64,000 bases of DNA from Corythucha ciliata (GCA_038030265.1 CM075943.1:44330001-44394000); one strand, 5' to 3'; counted from the stretch's first letter, positions 35,802-48,245 are shown. Program-made: numbers and translations. The notes: a model not told the origin generated them from the letters alone.

Positions 35802-36844
35802 AATGAGTACGAGCAAGTGAATTGAGTTATGCACGACATGTGAAATAATAGTATATTTCACTACAAGTGAGGGAAGTGGAGTTTTACCTGCGAGTTGTGT
35901 TTGGCTCACGAGGCGGGGCCGAGTGAGCTAAAAACAACGAGCAGAGTGAAAGCTTCTTCCTCACAATTTGTGGATATTATTTTTCGCACGACCAACAGGT
36001 TTAATTGTCTTTCCTGCTTTTAATTGTCCTCGTGTTCGGAGGCTAGGGTAGGCTAATTGAATACAGAACTTTTTTTCACTTTCCTTCACTACTCACTAGT
36101 GAGTGAAAACCTTCCTGTTTCTGACGCTTGCGAGGGAAAATTTGAAATTATTGACATTCTGCCGTACTTTCCTCCACTAGTGAGTGAAAAAAAAAAAAAA
36201 ATGCTTCTTTCACCTTGCTCATCTCTTCAAGTAAAAATTAACTTCCCTGTTGAGGTACCTGGAAGGGGAAGTATCACTTCCCTCCCTGATCGTGCGAAAA
36301 CCGATCTTTCATTCGTGAAAGAAGAAAAAATGTGCTTGTTTCCTCTGATAATTTTACAAAAAGTAAATTTTTTGCCCATTATTTTATTCATTTTGTGCGT
36401 TGGGGGGGGGGGGATATGTCCACCCCTTGGACCCAACACGGCCCGGAGGCCCTGAACACAATAGCCGTCTCGGCATAAAACAAGGTCATTTCATTGTTAG
36501 TGTTCTGTATTCATAAATGAGCCATCACTTTTTCATTCTTTTAATTCCGAGACCGAGACTGATCCGGGCTCGAGACCAGAAAACTTGGTCTCGGTCTCGC
36601 TCCAGAAATGATGGTCTCGTCTCGACGTTCGAGACCGAGACGAGACCGAGTGCATCACTAAAAAATATTCCTGGACCCCACAGTATGAAAATTACGGGTC
36701 ATTTGATCGTGTCTATAGCACCTGCGCAGAACGTTTTTTATTGTCTCCAGGTCTAGGAGATGACACTTCGGAGGTCGTCAGACATTTTCCGTGGAACAGG
36801 GGCTCACAACAGAGCTATAGCTGTTGGCAAAACACACCTTTTTT
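35802..36844. other. unassigned stretch; GAGACC-rich transposon end at 36,540-36,660
   Basis: 35,830-35,960 repeats the motif around the LINE insertion site (GTTTGGCTCACGAGGC, GCCGAGTGAGCTA), so the LINE sits in a short two-copy repeat. 36,540-36,660 is a run of GAGACCGAGAC units ending GAGTGCATCACTA, which reads TAGTGATGCACTCGG on the minus strand, a plausible hAT-type end without an identified partner. A G-run lies at 36,401-36,412. There is no gene. Confidence 0.4.
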
Positions 36845-37325
36845 TAGGGCGCATGCATTCATTTGTTTTACATTTTTAAGACGGGAATAGCCAGTTTGAT
36901 TATCAGTACGACAATTTTTAGGGCGGGAATAGGCAACTTTACAATTTTTTCGACGAAAAAATAGTCATGTTTTATCAAGAATGGTCCGTCAAGCCATCAA
37001 AGCTTGAATTGCCGGTTGGGTTGCTTTTTTAGGTCGCAAAATGTAAGTTTAGCCATTTTCAAGGCGTGAATGGTCAGGTTGGCCATTCTTCGAACGCCAG
37101 TAGTCAGTTTTTTGGCATTTTGAGGGCTCCAAATCGTTAGTTTTAAACATTTTCTACGTGCGAATGGCTAATTTTGGCCAATTTTGGAGCCCACGTGGTC
37201 GGTTTTGCCATTTTCAGGCAATTACATATCGCTACGTTGAGCCTTTTAAAGCCTCGAACTGCCAGTTTTTGCTGTTTTTGTACCACGTTATGCTCATTTA
37301 GGGCCTGAATTAAAAATTTAGCTGT
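36845..37325 (+). repeat. family B satellite block
   Basis: Diverged family B units (TTTTTAGGGCGGGAATAGG, TTCAAGGCGTGAATGGTCAG, GTTGGCCATTC) in forward orientation, as at 6,576-7,590. The block ends near the 3' limit of the adjacent Gypsy remnant. Confidence 0.75.
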
Positions 37326-37440
37326 ACAGAACTATAGCGCCGTACCAGGTGTGTGCCTTCTACTCGCCCTGATTTGATGCCCTGAGAGCACATTGCCAGG
37401 GTAGACCAGTCAGGACTTCAGGGATGCGACCTGGCACTGG

Positions 37441-39240
37441 CACGTGCTATTCCTCCGGCGTTAAAATCCGGAACGTTGAATTTCTGTCGTAAACTGCGAT
37501 AGACATACATGTAAGTTGGTTGCTCTGAACAGGAGGCAATTTGTCAAGTTTTTGAGTGAAAACAAATGTGAGGGGTTTGCAGTCGGTGAAAACAGTGAAA
37601 ACCTGACCTTCGAGAAAATGACGAAAATGATGGATCGCTTCGTACATCGCTGGCAGTTCTCGATAGTGAACGGGCCAATCTGCTTGACGAGGGGAAACTT
37701 TTTTCGAAAAAAAAGCCGAGGGGTTGCCAGGCATTGTCGACTTTTTGCTGAATGACGGCTCCGACGTACCGGACGGTTGGAGACGTCCGTAAATAACCCA
37801 AGTCCTGCTCCTGTGACGGGGTAAGCGAGTGAGACAGCTCGGACGAGTGAACAGGGATTTGCTGGTAGGCTTTAACCAAATCCACAAGCGAAAATATTGA
37901 GCTTCCGCTGATGGAGTGCGCAAAATCGTGTATGTGTCGAACGGGGTAGCGATCGGGTACAGTACGAGCGTTGAGAGCGCGGAAGTCACCGCAAGGCCGC
38001 CAGCCACTACCAGTTTTTTTTTTTTGGCACGATGTGGAGAGAAGATGCCCAGGGACTGTCCGAAGAACGTGCCGTTCCTTCTTCGAGCATTGCTTCGAAT
38101 TCTTTTTTAGCAACATCCAAGCGTTCTCCGGTTAAACGACGAGGACGACAATGAACGGGAGGACCGGGGGTTGTATTTATGAAATGCTTCGTCGAATGTT
38201 TTACTTCACGTGGGAGTCCAGGAGGTCGCGGAGGTTGCGCGGGAAAACGAGCAAGCAAATCGGCGAATGGATGTAAGCAGTCAACTGCTTTGACGCTGGT
38301 GAATGAGTGGATTGGTTTTGAATAGGTGACGGAAAGACCAGTCGTTATGTGGACGAGGCAATGCTTGTTTCAGTCTGAAGAAGGTGAAAATGAGTGAGGA
38401 AATCGGAGCCAATAATCGGGACAGATACGTCGGCAACAATGAAATTCCACGGGAAGTTACGTCGAAGCCCAAGGTCGAATACGAGCGAAATCGTTCCATA
38501 CGTGTTGATAGGGGGACGTATTCGCAGTGTAGAGGTCGAGAGAGGTTTTAGGACGTGCTGGAAAACAAGACAAGTCTGATCTCTTATCTAGCAGGAACTG
38601 TCGTTTTGAGCGCCGATCAGTGGTGAAAAGGCGGTACTTTCCAATGCTGCAGTCAGTTGCCGCCGTTGCTGGCTGCTGGGGTAGTTTTTTGGACGATACT
38701 AGCAGGGGGGGGGGAACGCATTTCGAAGCGCGTTTGCCGAACTTGGTGTGGTACCAGTAATATCGTGACGAGGGGGGTGATGATGACCTGTTCGAAGACT
38801 GTCGGTGTGTCGAAGACTCGCGAGACTGGGATTTACGACTAGTGATTTCACTGAGTTGTGTATCGAGTTTTTGAATTTGACGACGGAGGTTGTCGATTCG
38901 ACGTTGTTTCGGCTGAAGGTGTCGATTGCACCACGTTAGCGATGGGGTTGGTAAAATGCTGTACCTCCGAGATTTTTTCGGCGATGGTGGCTAGATTGCC
39001 CATTGGTAGTTCTTGTTGAACTTGCAGAATGGCTTGAACGTGCGGTGGCAAGCGTTGCAACCACAAAGTGCGAATGAGGTTGTCCTGGACAAACGTTAGA
39101 CCAGCCAGGGACCGAAGGCGGCGAAGAAATTGTGAAGGGGTTTGATCGCCGAGCTCTTCCTCCATGAGCAATTGCCGAACCCTTTTCTCTGCCGACATCG
39201 AGAGGCGCGCAATGAGCTGCTCTTTGACGTCTAAAGAGCA
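37441..39240 (-). pseudogene. Ty3/Gypsy gag-pol remnant, deleted and fused to Copia
   Basis: On the minus strand: a Gag segment (EQLIARLSMSAEKRVRQLL, ELGDQTPSQFLRRLRSL; 38,848-39,240), a broken protease region (38,280-38,600), the linker with HFINTTPGPPVHCRPRRL, the RT start (SGWRPCGDFRALN, DRYPVRHIHDFA, FSLVDLVKAYQQIPV), a deletion of the RT catalytic core, then RNase H (HFRHFLEGQVFTVFTDCKPL, KLDKLPPVQSNQL). It ends near 37,440. No LTRs are visible. Motifs match the fragment at 2,361-4,497, so both come from the same CsRn1-like Gypsy family. Its upstream end runs directly into Copia coding sequence at about 39,240, in one open frame across the join. Confidence 0.85.
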
Positions 39241-39960
39241 GTCGTTAAAAATGACGTCTCGGGACAATATTACATCTCGTTTGTCAGGAACGTATATCCG
39301 GCAGCGTTCTTTGCCGTCATACCCAACGAGCTATCCGACTGCCTTTCCAAATTGACAAGTACCACAGAGTTCTTTGCTAGGTTTGACCGCGATACCCAGC
39401 TCAGATTGCAGCTTGGCTCGAATATATTGTTTGTCCTGGTGTCCCCATCGCTCATGGTACAATTGCAAGGTATCGGTACCTTCGACTTGATTAACACAAG
39501 GTTCTTCAGGGTGAACCGGATGAAATGATGCTCGATACAGCTTTCCGTGCTGTTGTTTAGTTCCGGTGAACAACAACCTTTCCATCGACGATGAATTTAC
39601 ATTCACAAGGATCCGATTCGAATTTGCTTGTAGGATTTCGATCGTGCGCTGCCAGTACAGAGAAAAGATTCCGAGAAATTTCGGGAAGATGAAACAATAT
39701 TTTTTTTTTTTTTTTTTTTTTTTTTTACATACGTCAAACATGTGATAACAAAATGGAGTGAGGCGTATTAATCGGATTATATTTCCAACACTGCGTACCT
39801 CTTAAACTTCGCCTGACGCGTTCGACGCAGGTACGGGGGCGATGTTTCTCTCGTGAAGAATAAGCGCGGATGAGAGATCATCATTCGTTTTGTCGTTGTT
39901 TGCCTTCATTAATACGTAGCTCGATTTGAAGGTTTCAAGCCGTTTAGGCAGAATATGAAG
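39241..39960 (-). pseudogene. Copia remnant: Gag segment, pre-integrase domain, post-integrase motif
   Basis: On the minus strand, 39,960-39,790 encodes a Copia-type Gag segment (ILPKRLETFKSSYVLMK, ALILHERNIA). An A-run (T26 on the plus strand at about 39,701-39,726) follows, then the pre-integrase zinc domain (LQLYHERWGHQDKQYIRAKL ... CGTCQFGK, H-x4-H and C-x2-C) in 39,331-39,690. Next comes the motif found after Copia integrase (FVGYDGKE-like VGYDGKERCRIYVPDKRDV, RDVIFND) at 39,241-39,330. Protease and the integrase core are missing. This is the downstream part of the Copia element whose 5' LTR lies at 56.3-56.5 kb. A Gypsy element interrupts it exactly at 39,960/39,961. Confidence 0.75.
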
Positions 39961-40105
39961 TGTTATAATTATCAATTCCACTTTATGTTATTTAAATACC
40001 CTCCAACCTTATGACTTTTTGTTTACAATTGTTTTAAAAGTTCAGTTCGTTTCTCACACGGTATATTTTGTCAATTAAAGCCTTATTCTACAAAAGGTTT
40101 TATCA
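39961..40105 (+). repeat. 5' LTR of Gypsy element (145 bp)
   Basis: It starts TGTTATAATTATC and ends TTTTATCA. The same sequence recurs at 43,731-43,844 plus 48,678-48,708 with only two substitutions seen by eye (positions equivalent to 40,049 and 40,071 approximately). The short LTR and the TG...CA ends fit a Gypsy LTR. Low divergence between LTRs implies a recent insertion. Confidence 0.92.
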
Positions 40106-40151
40106 TTTCAATTTAATTGACAAAATTTAATGAACACCAGCACCAGCCAGC

Positions 40152-43100
40152 ATGGAACGACTTCTCCAGCCTGAAAAATTAAATCTCGACCCTACTTCGC
40201 CAACGGCAGCAATCGAATGGGAACACTGGCACCGGACTTTCCTTAATCTTGTCGCGTCTATTCAATCCTCGGATGAACAAAAGTTGAGAATTTTACCCAA
40301 CTTGGTCTCTCCAACTGTTTATCAATATATACACGGATGTGGAACGTACACAGACGCAATAACGGTTCTTAAAAATCTTTACGTCAAACCGATAAACGAA
40401 ATATTTGCTCGGCATGAGCTCCAGACGAGACAGCAGCAGCACGGAGAAAATATTGAAAGGTACGTGGAAGCTTTAAATATTTTGGCCAATCGATGTAAAT
40501 TTAAAGCTGTGACGGCAGAACAAAACCGGACCGACTTTATCAGGGACGCTTTTATTAGAGGACTAAGTTCCAGTCAAATAAGATTAAGATTACTCGAATC
40601 GTCTTCCCTAAATTTGGCCGAAGCAATTGATCAGGCGCGAGCCTTAGAACTAGCTCAACAACACTCATTAGGTTACAGTAATTCTTATTCTGTGAACGCC
40701 ACGTCCGTTCCAAACCTCGATTCTGGTCAGGAAATTCCCGAAAATGACCATTTGAATGCTTCCGTTTCTTCGAAAAAATCTAGCGATTTTAAATCATGCT
40801 TTTTTTGTGGGCGACAGTATCATAGAAGAGATCAATGTCCAGCCAAGGACGCCACATGCGGAAACTGTAATAAATTGGGGCATTTCTCTAAGGTATGTCG
40901 ATCGAATCCAACTTTTAATCGTAAGGGTCACGTTAAACAAGTATCTGTGGTTGTTGAAAGCTCCAAGGCTACCATCACTGTACTGTTAAACGGCTTCAAA
41001 GCATCCGCTTTGATCGATACTGGTAGTTCTATAAGTTTCATTAGTGAAGCACTAACGCGAACTTTAAATTTGAAAATTCAACGTTGTCGGGAACAAATTA
41101 CAATGGCTTCAACGTCATTTCATTCGTCAGTCAATGGTCAGTGCTTTGTTACTTTAAAATTGCCTGGCCATAAACACACTACAGTCAAACTTTACGTACT
41201 CAGGGATCTATGCTGCGATGTGCTTTTAGGCCATGATCTCTTACAACAACACGAGAGTCTAAAATTGTCATTTGGAGGCCCTAATGCTCCTTTAAATATA
41301 TGTGCATTAGCAGAAGCGAAAGTACCCCCAGCTTCTCTCTTTTCACATTTGACTCCAGACTGTAAACCAATTAGCGTCAAATCAAGAAGGCATAATCCAT
41401 CCGATAATTCTTTCATCAAAGAGGAAATCAAGCGTCTTCTTCAAGAGGGTGTGATAGAGCCCAGTAAGTCTCCATGGCGGGCTCAAGTGCTTGTGACTTC
41501 AAACGAAAATCACAAACGGCGTATGGTGATTGATTATTCCCTCACAATAAACAGGTACACTATGTTAGACGCGTACCCTCTACCAAATATTGAGGACGTG
41601 GTAAACCAGGTAGCACAATTCAACATTTTCAGCACTGTTGATCTGCGAAGTGCATATCATCAAATACCCATTAATGATGCTGACAGGATATACACTGCTT
41701 TCGAGGCGGACGGACAGCTGTTCCAGTTCCGGCGAATTCCTTTTGGGGTCACCAATGGCGTGGCAGCCTTTCAAAGGGTCGTAGATGAAATAATCCGCAA
41801 GGAAAACTTGACAGCGACGTTTGCATACCTAGACGATGTCACAATCTGCGGCTCAGACAAAAATGACCGTGACAAAAATCTCGAAAAATTCATGGAGGTT
41901 GTCAAGAAGTACAATTTAACAATAAACACGGAAAAAAAGTTCCTTCGCCCGGCCAGAAATCAACCTCCTCGGCTACATAATTAAAAACAAAACCATTAAA
42001 CCCAACCCAGACCGTCTAGACCCTCTACGTCACTTGAAACCACCGACTAACGCGTCATCCTTGAAAAGAGTTATGGGTCTGTTCTCACATTACTCTAAAT
42101 TCATACCTAAATTTTCAGAAAAAGTTCGTCCTCTAGTCGTATGCAAATTTCCCCTCGATCAAGAATCACTTCAGGCATTTGAAAATATCAAGAAGGTCAT
42201 CACTGACGCAGCAATTACTGCAGTAGACCCCGATTCCCCATTCACCGTCGAAACGGACGCTTCATCTTTCGCCCTTGCTGCAACCTTATCTCAGCATGGC
42301 CGCCCAGTCGCATTTTACTCTAGAATGTTGACAAAAACTGAACAACGGCATGCGGCAATCGAAAAGGAAGCGTGTGCTATAATTGAGGCGGTACGGAAAT
42401 GGCGCCACTATTTAATGGGTCGACAGTTTCAACTCATAACTGATCAGCGTTCCGTACATTATTTTTTCGAAGGATCATACTAGAAAAAATAATGCGCTGG
42501 AGGCTAGAGCTTTCGTGTTATTCATACGACATTGTGTACAGGCCCGGTAAAGAAAATGTAGCCGCTGATGCTTTTTCACGGATTTGCGCCAATGTGTCTA
42601 ATTCGAAGGACAATCTGAGAAAATACCACGAAACTTTGTGTCATCCAGGTATAACACGTTTTAACACCATTGGGTAAAGAGTAAAAATTTACCCTTCTCT
42701 GTTGAAGAAGTTCGTCAAATTGTAAATAATTGTAGAATTTGTTCGGAAATCAAGCCAAAATTTTTCAAGCATCAAGGAACGTTGATAAAAGCGACATCCC
42801 CGATGGAAAGACTCAATATGGATTTTAAGGGCCCTTTACCTTCGAAATCTCGAAATCGTTACATCTTGACAATTATTGATGAATATTCCAGATTCCCTTT
42901 CGCTATTCCTTGTTCAGACATGACAACAGCTACAGTTGAAAGAGCGTTAGAGTCCATTTTTCATATGTTCGGAACTCCTGCGTACATTCATTCTGATCAG
43001 GGATCATCGTTCATGTCTCACGAACTGCGGTCTTTTCTTAGTTCCCATGGGATTGCAAGTAGTAAAACAACTCCTTACAACCCAAGAGGTAATGGTCAAG

Positions 43101-43688
43101 CTGAACGGTACAACGGTATAATTTGGAAATCTGTCCAACTGGCTCTAAAGAGCCAATCTCTGCCAGTCACTCATTGGGAAGACGTCCTCGACACAGCCCT
43201 TCACACCATACGTTCATTGCTCTGCACGGCCACAAATGAAACACCTCATGACCGGATGTTCAAGTTTGCCAGGCGAACGGGGAACGGGACATCGACACCG
43301 AATTGGTTGACAACCCCAAGGTCCAGTATTTGTACGTAAGCACGTAAGAGCTTCGAAATTCGACCCGCTGGTGGAAGAAGCTACGCTCCTCGAAGGAAAC
43401 ACTGAGTACGCTCAGATCGAATTGAAAGACGGAAGAGTAACGGTGGTATCCACTAGAGACATCGCACCCATCCCCGTTCAAGATAATTTGGACTCCCTTA
43501 ATGCGTCTCCACCAATTATCGACGCCTGTACACCTCTCGACCTCTCGTTAGAAAACGCTATCACGGACGAAAGAGACTCTCCTGAACTAATTCAAAACAT
43601 ACCATCTTCTCCTCCCACTATACCCGAAATGAGAAGAAGTACAAGACCGAGAAAACTGCCGGCTTATCTCTCGGACTATATTATTTAA
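40152..43688 (+). pseudogene. Gypsy gag-pol (Gag, protease, RT, RNase H, integrase), frameshifted
   Basis: The ATG at 40,152 opens a 610-codon frame. Gag ends with two zinc knuckles, CFFCGRQYHRRDQC (about 40,799-40,840) and CGNCNKLGHFSKVC (about 40,858-40,899). The protease follows with DTGSS (about 41,019) and LLGHDLL. RT shows FSTVDLRSAYHQIPI, RIPFGVTNGVAAFQR and the catalytic AYLDDV (about 41,824). A frameshift at an A-run near 41,935 moves to the next frame. RNase H (VETDASSFALAATL) runs to a second shift near 42,475. The integrase zinc region (HETLCHPG, CRICSEI) has another shift near 42,670. The integrase core has all three acidic residues (NMDFKGPLP, HSDQGSS, GNGQAERYN). A fourth shift lies near 43,280, and the C-terminus ends at 43,688. 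All catalytic residues are present and only small indels break it, consistent with a young copy. Confidence 0.92.
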
Positions 43689-43714
43689 TACCGAAGCTCT
43701 GGATGAAGACTTCT

Positions 43715-43730
43715 CTCTTGGACGGAAGAA
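43715..43730 (+). promoter_or_regulatory. polypurine-tract-like sequence before 3' LTR
   Basis: GGACGGAAGAA directly precedes the TG of the 3' LTR, the position where plus-strand DNA synthesis is primed in LTR elements. The call rests on position and purine content. Confidence 0.5.
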
Positions 43731-45023
43731 TGTTATAATTATCAATTCCACTTTATGTTATTTAAATACCCTCCAACCTTATGACTTTTTGTTTACAATT
43801 GTTTTAAAATTTCAGTTCGTTTCTCACACGGTTTATTTTGTCAATAGACGATTTCCGTGAAAAATGCGAAGGTTTAGAACTGCAGGTTATGGGTTTATTT
43901 CTAGTTGCCGAGAGCCTCTTTAACAGTATTATTTTTGTCAAATTGCTAGCATTACTACGAGTATATTTCGATTTCAAATACTACATGATTTTTGAGTTTT
44001 ACGTTTATTTCGAGTCTACAATTACACTTCCTTCGCGTGCTTCTCATCTAACGTCAGAAAATGCGATACTATTGCTGCTTCGGCGACTGTACGAGTTCTT
44101 CCGTTCCAGGTCGACCTGGTTTCGATCCAGCTACTAAATTTATCTCTTTCCCTCATCCATACCGGCACTTGACTGAAAACGTCCTAAATTGAGGAAAAAA
44201 AGAAGAGGAAGTACAAGTGAAGGCGTGTGATAAATCCGCAACTATGATGGGACTTCATGTTACGAGTTTTCATCGGTACATTTCGTGCGTCGGAGGCTGA
44301 AGAATATAATCAGAATCGAATAACTGCAAATGTGGTTTTAGTTTGACGGAAATGAGAGAAAAGTAAGTTCACTTTACACAACACAAGACAAGAGTAACCC
44401 ATAACTAGGGTTGCCAGATGACCGGTTTTCGACCGGCCTGGCCGGTTTTGGAAGTCCGAGGCCGGATGCCGGCCGGACCCTCGACCGGCCTTAAGTAAAG
44501 CCGGTTTTCGGATTTGCTCATTTTGTAATAATTTTTCCTCATTAAATTATTCGTAAGGGAACTTAGCGACAAGATTTTATTTCTTTAAAACGTCGGGGAT
44601 GATTTCGTGACTTTCGTGTGACTTGTGCAGGCCGGCACCGCGCTAACTCTCAGCCTAGATAGGGCCTATTGTATTGTCAGTTCCAGCGGTTCAGTCACTG
44701 TATTGTTGTGTTGTCGTGGGGGGAAAGAGATGGCCAAGCGCGGATCCAGAGTTAGCTTAAGGAGGGGGCCACATTATGACTCCATTCGGCCCTCGCACCT
44801 ACCAATACCACACGTCAAACCGTCCCTAGACAGACACAGTTCTCAATCTCCGATAATTGAAACATCGGAAAATTGAGGAAACCCAAACGCCGGAAAAGTG
44901 GGGGGGGGGGAGAAACAACATTCAACATTCAATATGTAACGTGAACTATTAGTCTGGCAAAAATATGCCTCCCGCCGAATAAAGTGTACTCAGCGCAGTG
45001 ATGCAGAGGAAGGTCTTATAAGC

Positions 45024-46520
45024 CCCATGGCTAACACTGCAATTGTGACCCTCAAAATTGGGTTTTTTAGTGAGTGAAATCATGGAAATTACATTTTTAT
45101 TGAGTGAAACCAGCTAAAAACGGTTGTTAGTGCGAAAAACCGACGCAAAAAGTCACTGAAGTAGGCCACCTAGAGAAATTGCTTTACTGGCAAACAAATG
45201 TTCCGAGATTAGCTGTTCATAAAATTGACAGTCTCCTCATGGAATTAATAATTTCCACACAAAATTGATAATTTCCTCATAAAATTGACAATTTCCTCAT
45301 AAAATTGACAATTTACTGATAAAATTGACAATTTACTGATAAAATTGACAATTTACTCATAAAATTGACAATTTCCTCATAAAATTGACAATTTACTCAT
45401 AAAATTGACAATTTACTCTTAAAATTGATCATTTCCGCGTACAATCGGCTATTCATACTAAAAATAACAAGTTTAAAGCCAAAATAACGATCACCAATTA
45501 CTGTATTAACAATAATCACCAAAAGGGTAATTGCCTATCGAGAAATGGTTGAAATTAATAACTTTTAATTTTTTGGTTCCAAGGACCAAAAATTCCTCAA
45601 TTTGGGGATAAGTTTTAATTTCTTCGTGAAATTGACAATTACAGTTCCAAACTGAGAATTTCTGCTTCAAATTGACAAAGTTTTAATTAAATTGACAATG
45701 CGCCAATAAAAATGTCAATTGCTAATCGTGAAAATAACAATTTCGTCCTACTAACAATTCCACATAAAATTGACAATTTCCTCATAAAACTGACCATTTC
45801 GTCGTAAAATAGATAATATCCCAACAAAATTGATGATTTCCTCGTAAAATTGACAATTTCCTCATAAAATATACAATTTTCGCATAAAATTGACAACTTT
45901 CTCACAAAATGGACGATTTCTTCATATAATTGACGATTTCCGTACCAAATTGTCAATTTCATAAAGTAGACAATATCCCTTTGAAATTGATTATTTCCTC
46001 GTAAAATTGACAGTTTCCTCATAAAATATACAATTTACCCATAAAATTGTCAATTTCCTCTTAATATAGGCAATTTCCAAAATGGACAATTTCCTCATAA
46101 AACATACAATTTCCTCACGAAATTGACGATTTCCGTGTAAAATTGTCAATTTTCTCATAAAATACATAATTTAATTGCAAAATTGACAATTTTCTCATAA
46201 ATTGGACGATTTCCTCATGAAATTGTCAATTTCTTCATAAAATAGACAATTTCCCATAAAATGTATTAGTTCTTCATAAAAGTAACAATTTGCGGAGGGG
46301 AAGCATTATGTCCCACGGCTACCACTGCGATTGTAACCATAAAAATTGGGTTTTTTAGTGAGCGAAATCCAGGAAATTACTTTTTTTATTGAGTGAGACC
46401 GGCTAAAAACGGTTCTTAGTGCAAAAAATCGGCGCAATCAGTCACTGAAGTAGGCCAACCAGCGAAATTGGTTTACTGGCAAACAAATTTTCCGAGATTA
46501 GCTGTTCATCATATTGACAA
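45024..46520 (+). repeat. higher-order direct repeat inside the satellite element
   Basis: The block beginning GGCTAACACTGCAATTGTGA with TTGGGTTTTTTAGTGAG and ending GAGATTAGCTGTTCAT occurs at about 45,029-45,220 and again at about 46,317-46,509, about 1,289 bases apart. A second spacer marker (ATTAACAATAATCA) recurs at about 45,503 and 47,212. Satellite plus spacer thus form a large two-copy unit whose second copy has a longer array. Confidence 0.8.
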
Positions 46521-47720
46521 TCTCCTCATGAACTTGACAATTTCCTCATAAAATTGACAATTTCCTCACAAAACATATAACTTCCTGATAAAATTCACGA
46601 TTTCCGTCTGGAAATTGGATATTTCCTCATCAAATCGACAATTTTCTCATGAAATTGACAATTTCCTCATAAAATTGACAATTTCTTCATAAAATTGTCA
46701 ATTTCCTCATAAAACATATAATTACCTGATAAAATTCATGATTTCCTAATAAAATTGACAATTTCCTCATAAAATGGACAATTTCCTCATAAAATTGGAT
46801 ATTTCCTCACAAAATTGACAATCTCCTCATAAAATTGACAATTTCTTCGTAAAATTGTCAGTTTCCTCATACAACATATAATTTCCTAATAAAATTCACG
46901 GTTCCCTCATAAAATAGACAATTTCCTCATAAAACATACAATTTCCTCACAAAATTAACTTTTTTCTTATAAAATTGACAATTTCCTCACAAAATAGACA
47001 ATTTCCTCATAAAATGGACAATTTCCCCGTAAAATTAATTATTTCCTCATAAATTTGACGATTTCCTCATAAAATTGTCAGTTCCCTCACAAAATATACA
47101 ATTTCTCCGTAACATTGATTATTTCCTCGTGAAATTGACAATTTCTCTATATAATTGACAATTTTCCCATAAAATTGATAATTTCGAAACGATCTACTGC
47201 GAAACTACTGCATTAACAATAATCATAAAAAGGGCAATTGCCCATTGAGTCAAGGGGCAAAATTAATAAGTTCCAAAAGGACGAAAAATAAATAATTTTC
47301 TAGTGAAATTGACAATTTCCACGTCAAATTAACAATGCCTGCTTCAAATTGACACGTTTTTAATTAAATTGACTATGCGCTAATAAAATTGACGATTTCG
47401 TCCTAAAATTAACGATTCCTAGTTACGATTTTCTCTTGAAATGAGCAATTTCCAATTCGAACTAACAATTGCCTTACAAAATTGGAAATTCATTCGAAAG
47501 GGGCAATTTTCTCATTATATTGATAATTCTTCATACAATATGTCATTTTCTTCATAAAATTGACTATTTCCTTATTGAACTGAAGATGGACTCATCAAAT
47601 TGATACTTTTTAGACTGAAAATTACCTCATAAAGTCAACCATTATGCTCATAAGGTTGAGATGTCTTATAAAATTGAAAGTTTTCTCATAAAACAGACAA
47701 TTTCGTTACGAAATTGACAA
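45222..47720 (+). repeat. 20-bp satellite array (family D)
   Basis: The unit AAAATTGACAATTTCCTCAT repeats with a strict 20-base period over long stretches (45,222-45,440; 45,740-46,290; 46,505-47,190; diverged units to 47,720). Variants change CCTCAT to ACTGAT, ACTCAT or TTCATA. The array is broken by two family C-like blocks and two AT-rich spacers containing ACTGxATTAACAATAATCA. Peptides predicted here (for instance the minus-strand frame at 45,687-46,022) are translations of the repeat. Confidence 0.95.
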
Positions 47721-47739
47721 TTTTTTAGTGAAACCGACG

Positions 47740-48065
47740 AGCTCTTGGTGAAGCATTTCGCATATTTGTTGCCTTTGGCGCGGCCTTTCACGTAAATTTT
47801 GCCTTGAATGTGGCGATTCAAGTGAGTGTTTGCCCGGAATGTTTGCGTTTTGCCCGCCGCCGTGGGGCATTTCGCGCGGTTCACTCGTTGTGCCGCGGCC
47901 TTTCTAAACAGTTTTTTTTTTTCCTCACAATGTGACGTTTCGCTTATAAGTTTGCCCTTGGCGTCACCTTTCTCATAAATTTTGCCCTTGAAGTGGTGGC
48001 GTTTAACGTCAATTTTCTTCTGTGAGACCATTCGCGAGAGTTTTCCCCTTGAGTAAATCAGTATT
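47740..48065. repeat. family E degenerate ~30-bp repeat (TTTGCCCTTGG)
   Basis: Units such as TTTTGCCTTGAATGTGGCG, TTTGCCCTTGGCGTCACC and TTTTGCCCTTGAAGTGGTGG repeat about every 30 bases at the right side of the satellite-filled element. It has the same unit size as families A-C but a different sequence. Confidence 0.6.
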
Positions 48066-48245
48066 TCGCATCTCTCGAGACCCTCGGACCTAAGAGAAAA
48101 TGACCCTAAAATTAAGGTGAGGAGGTTTTGATGATTTTTTTTTTTTTCGCAAGTGACCTCGACTCCAAGGGAGGGGCCATGGCCCCTGTGGCCCCTCTCT
48201 TAGATCAGCCACTGGAGATGGCCCGGAGTTGAATAGTTCCTGGTC

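Larger units (their letters stand above)
44735..48214. mobile_element. hAT-like element with 8-bp duplication GAGATGGC, satellite-filled
   Basis: GAGATGGC lies at 44,727-44,734 and 48,215-48,222, directly outside a left end CAAGCGCGGATCCAG and a right end that reads CAGTGGCTGATCTAAG on the minus strand. The ends are imperfect inverted copies (CA.GCGGATC against CAGTGGCTGATC), each followed by GGGGCC-rich sequence. The 3.48-kb interior has no transposase. It consists of a 20-bp satellite, two family C-like blocks and a GCCTTTGGC-type repeat. It is nested in 44,406-48,604. Confidence 0.9.

Noticed and set aside
45687..46022. Open frame on the minus strand encoding a repetitive RKLSILCE-type peptide
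   Set aside because: It is the translation of the 20-bp satellite; no independent coding signal.
45222..47720. CRISPR-like regular repeats
   Set aside because: The 20-bp units are directly adjacent with no unique spacers, lie in a transposon, and the genome is eukaryotic.
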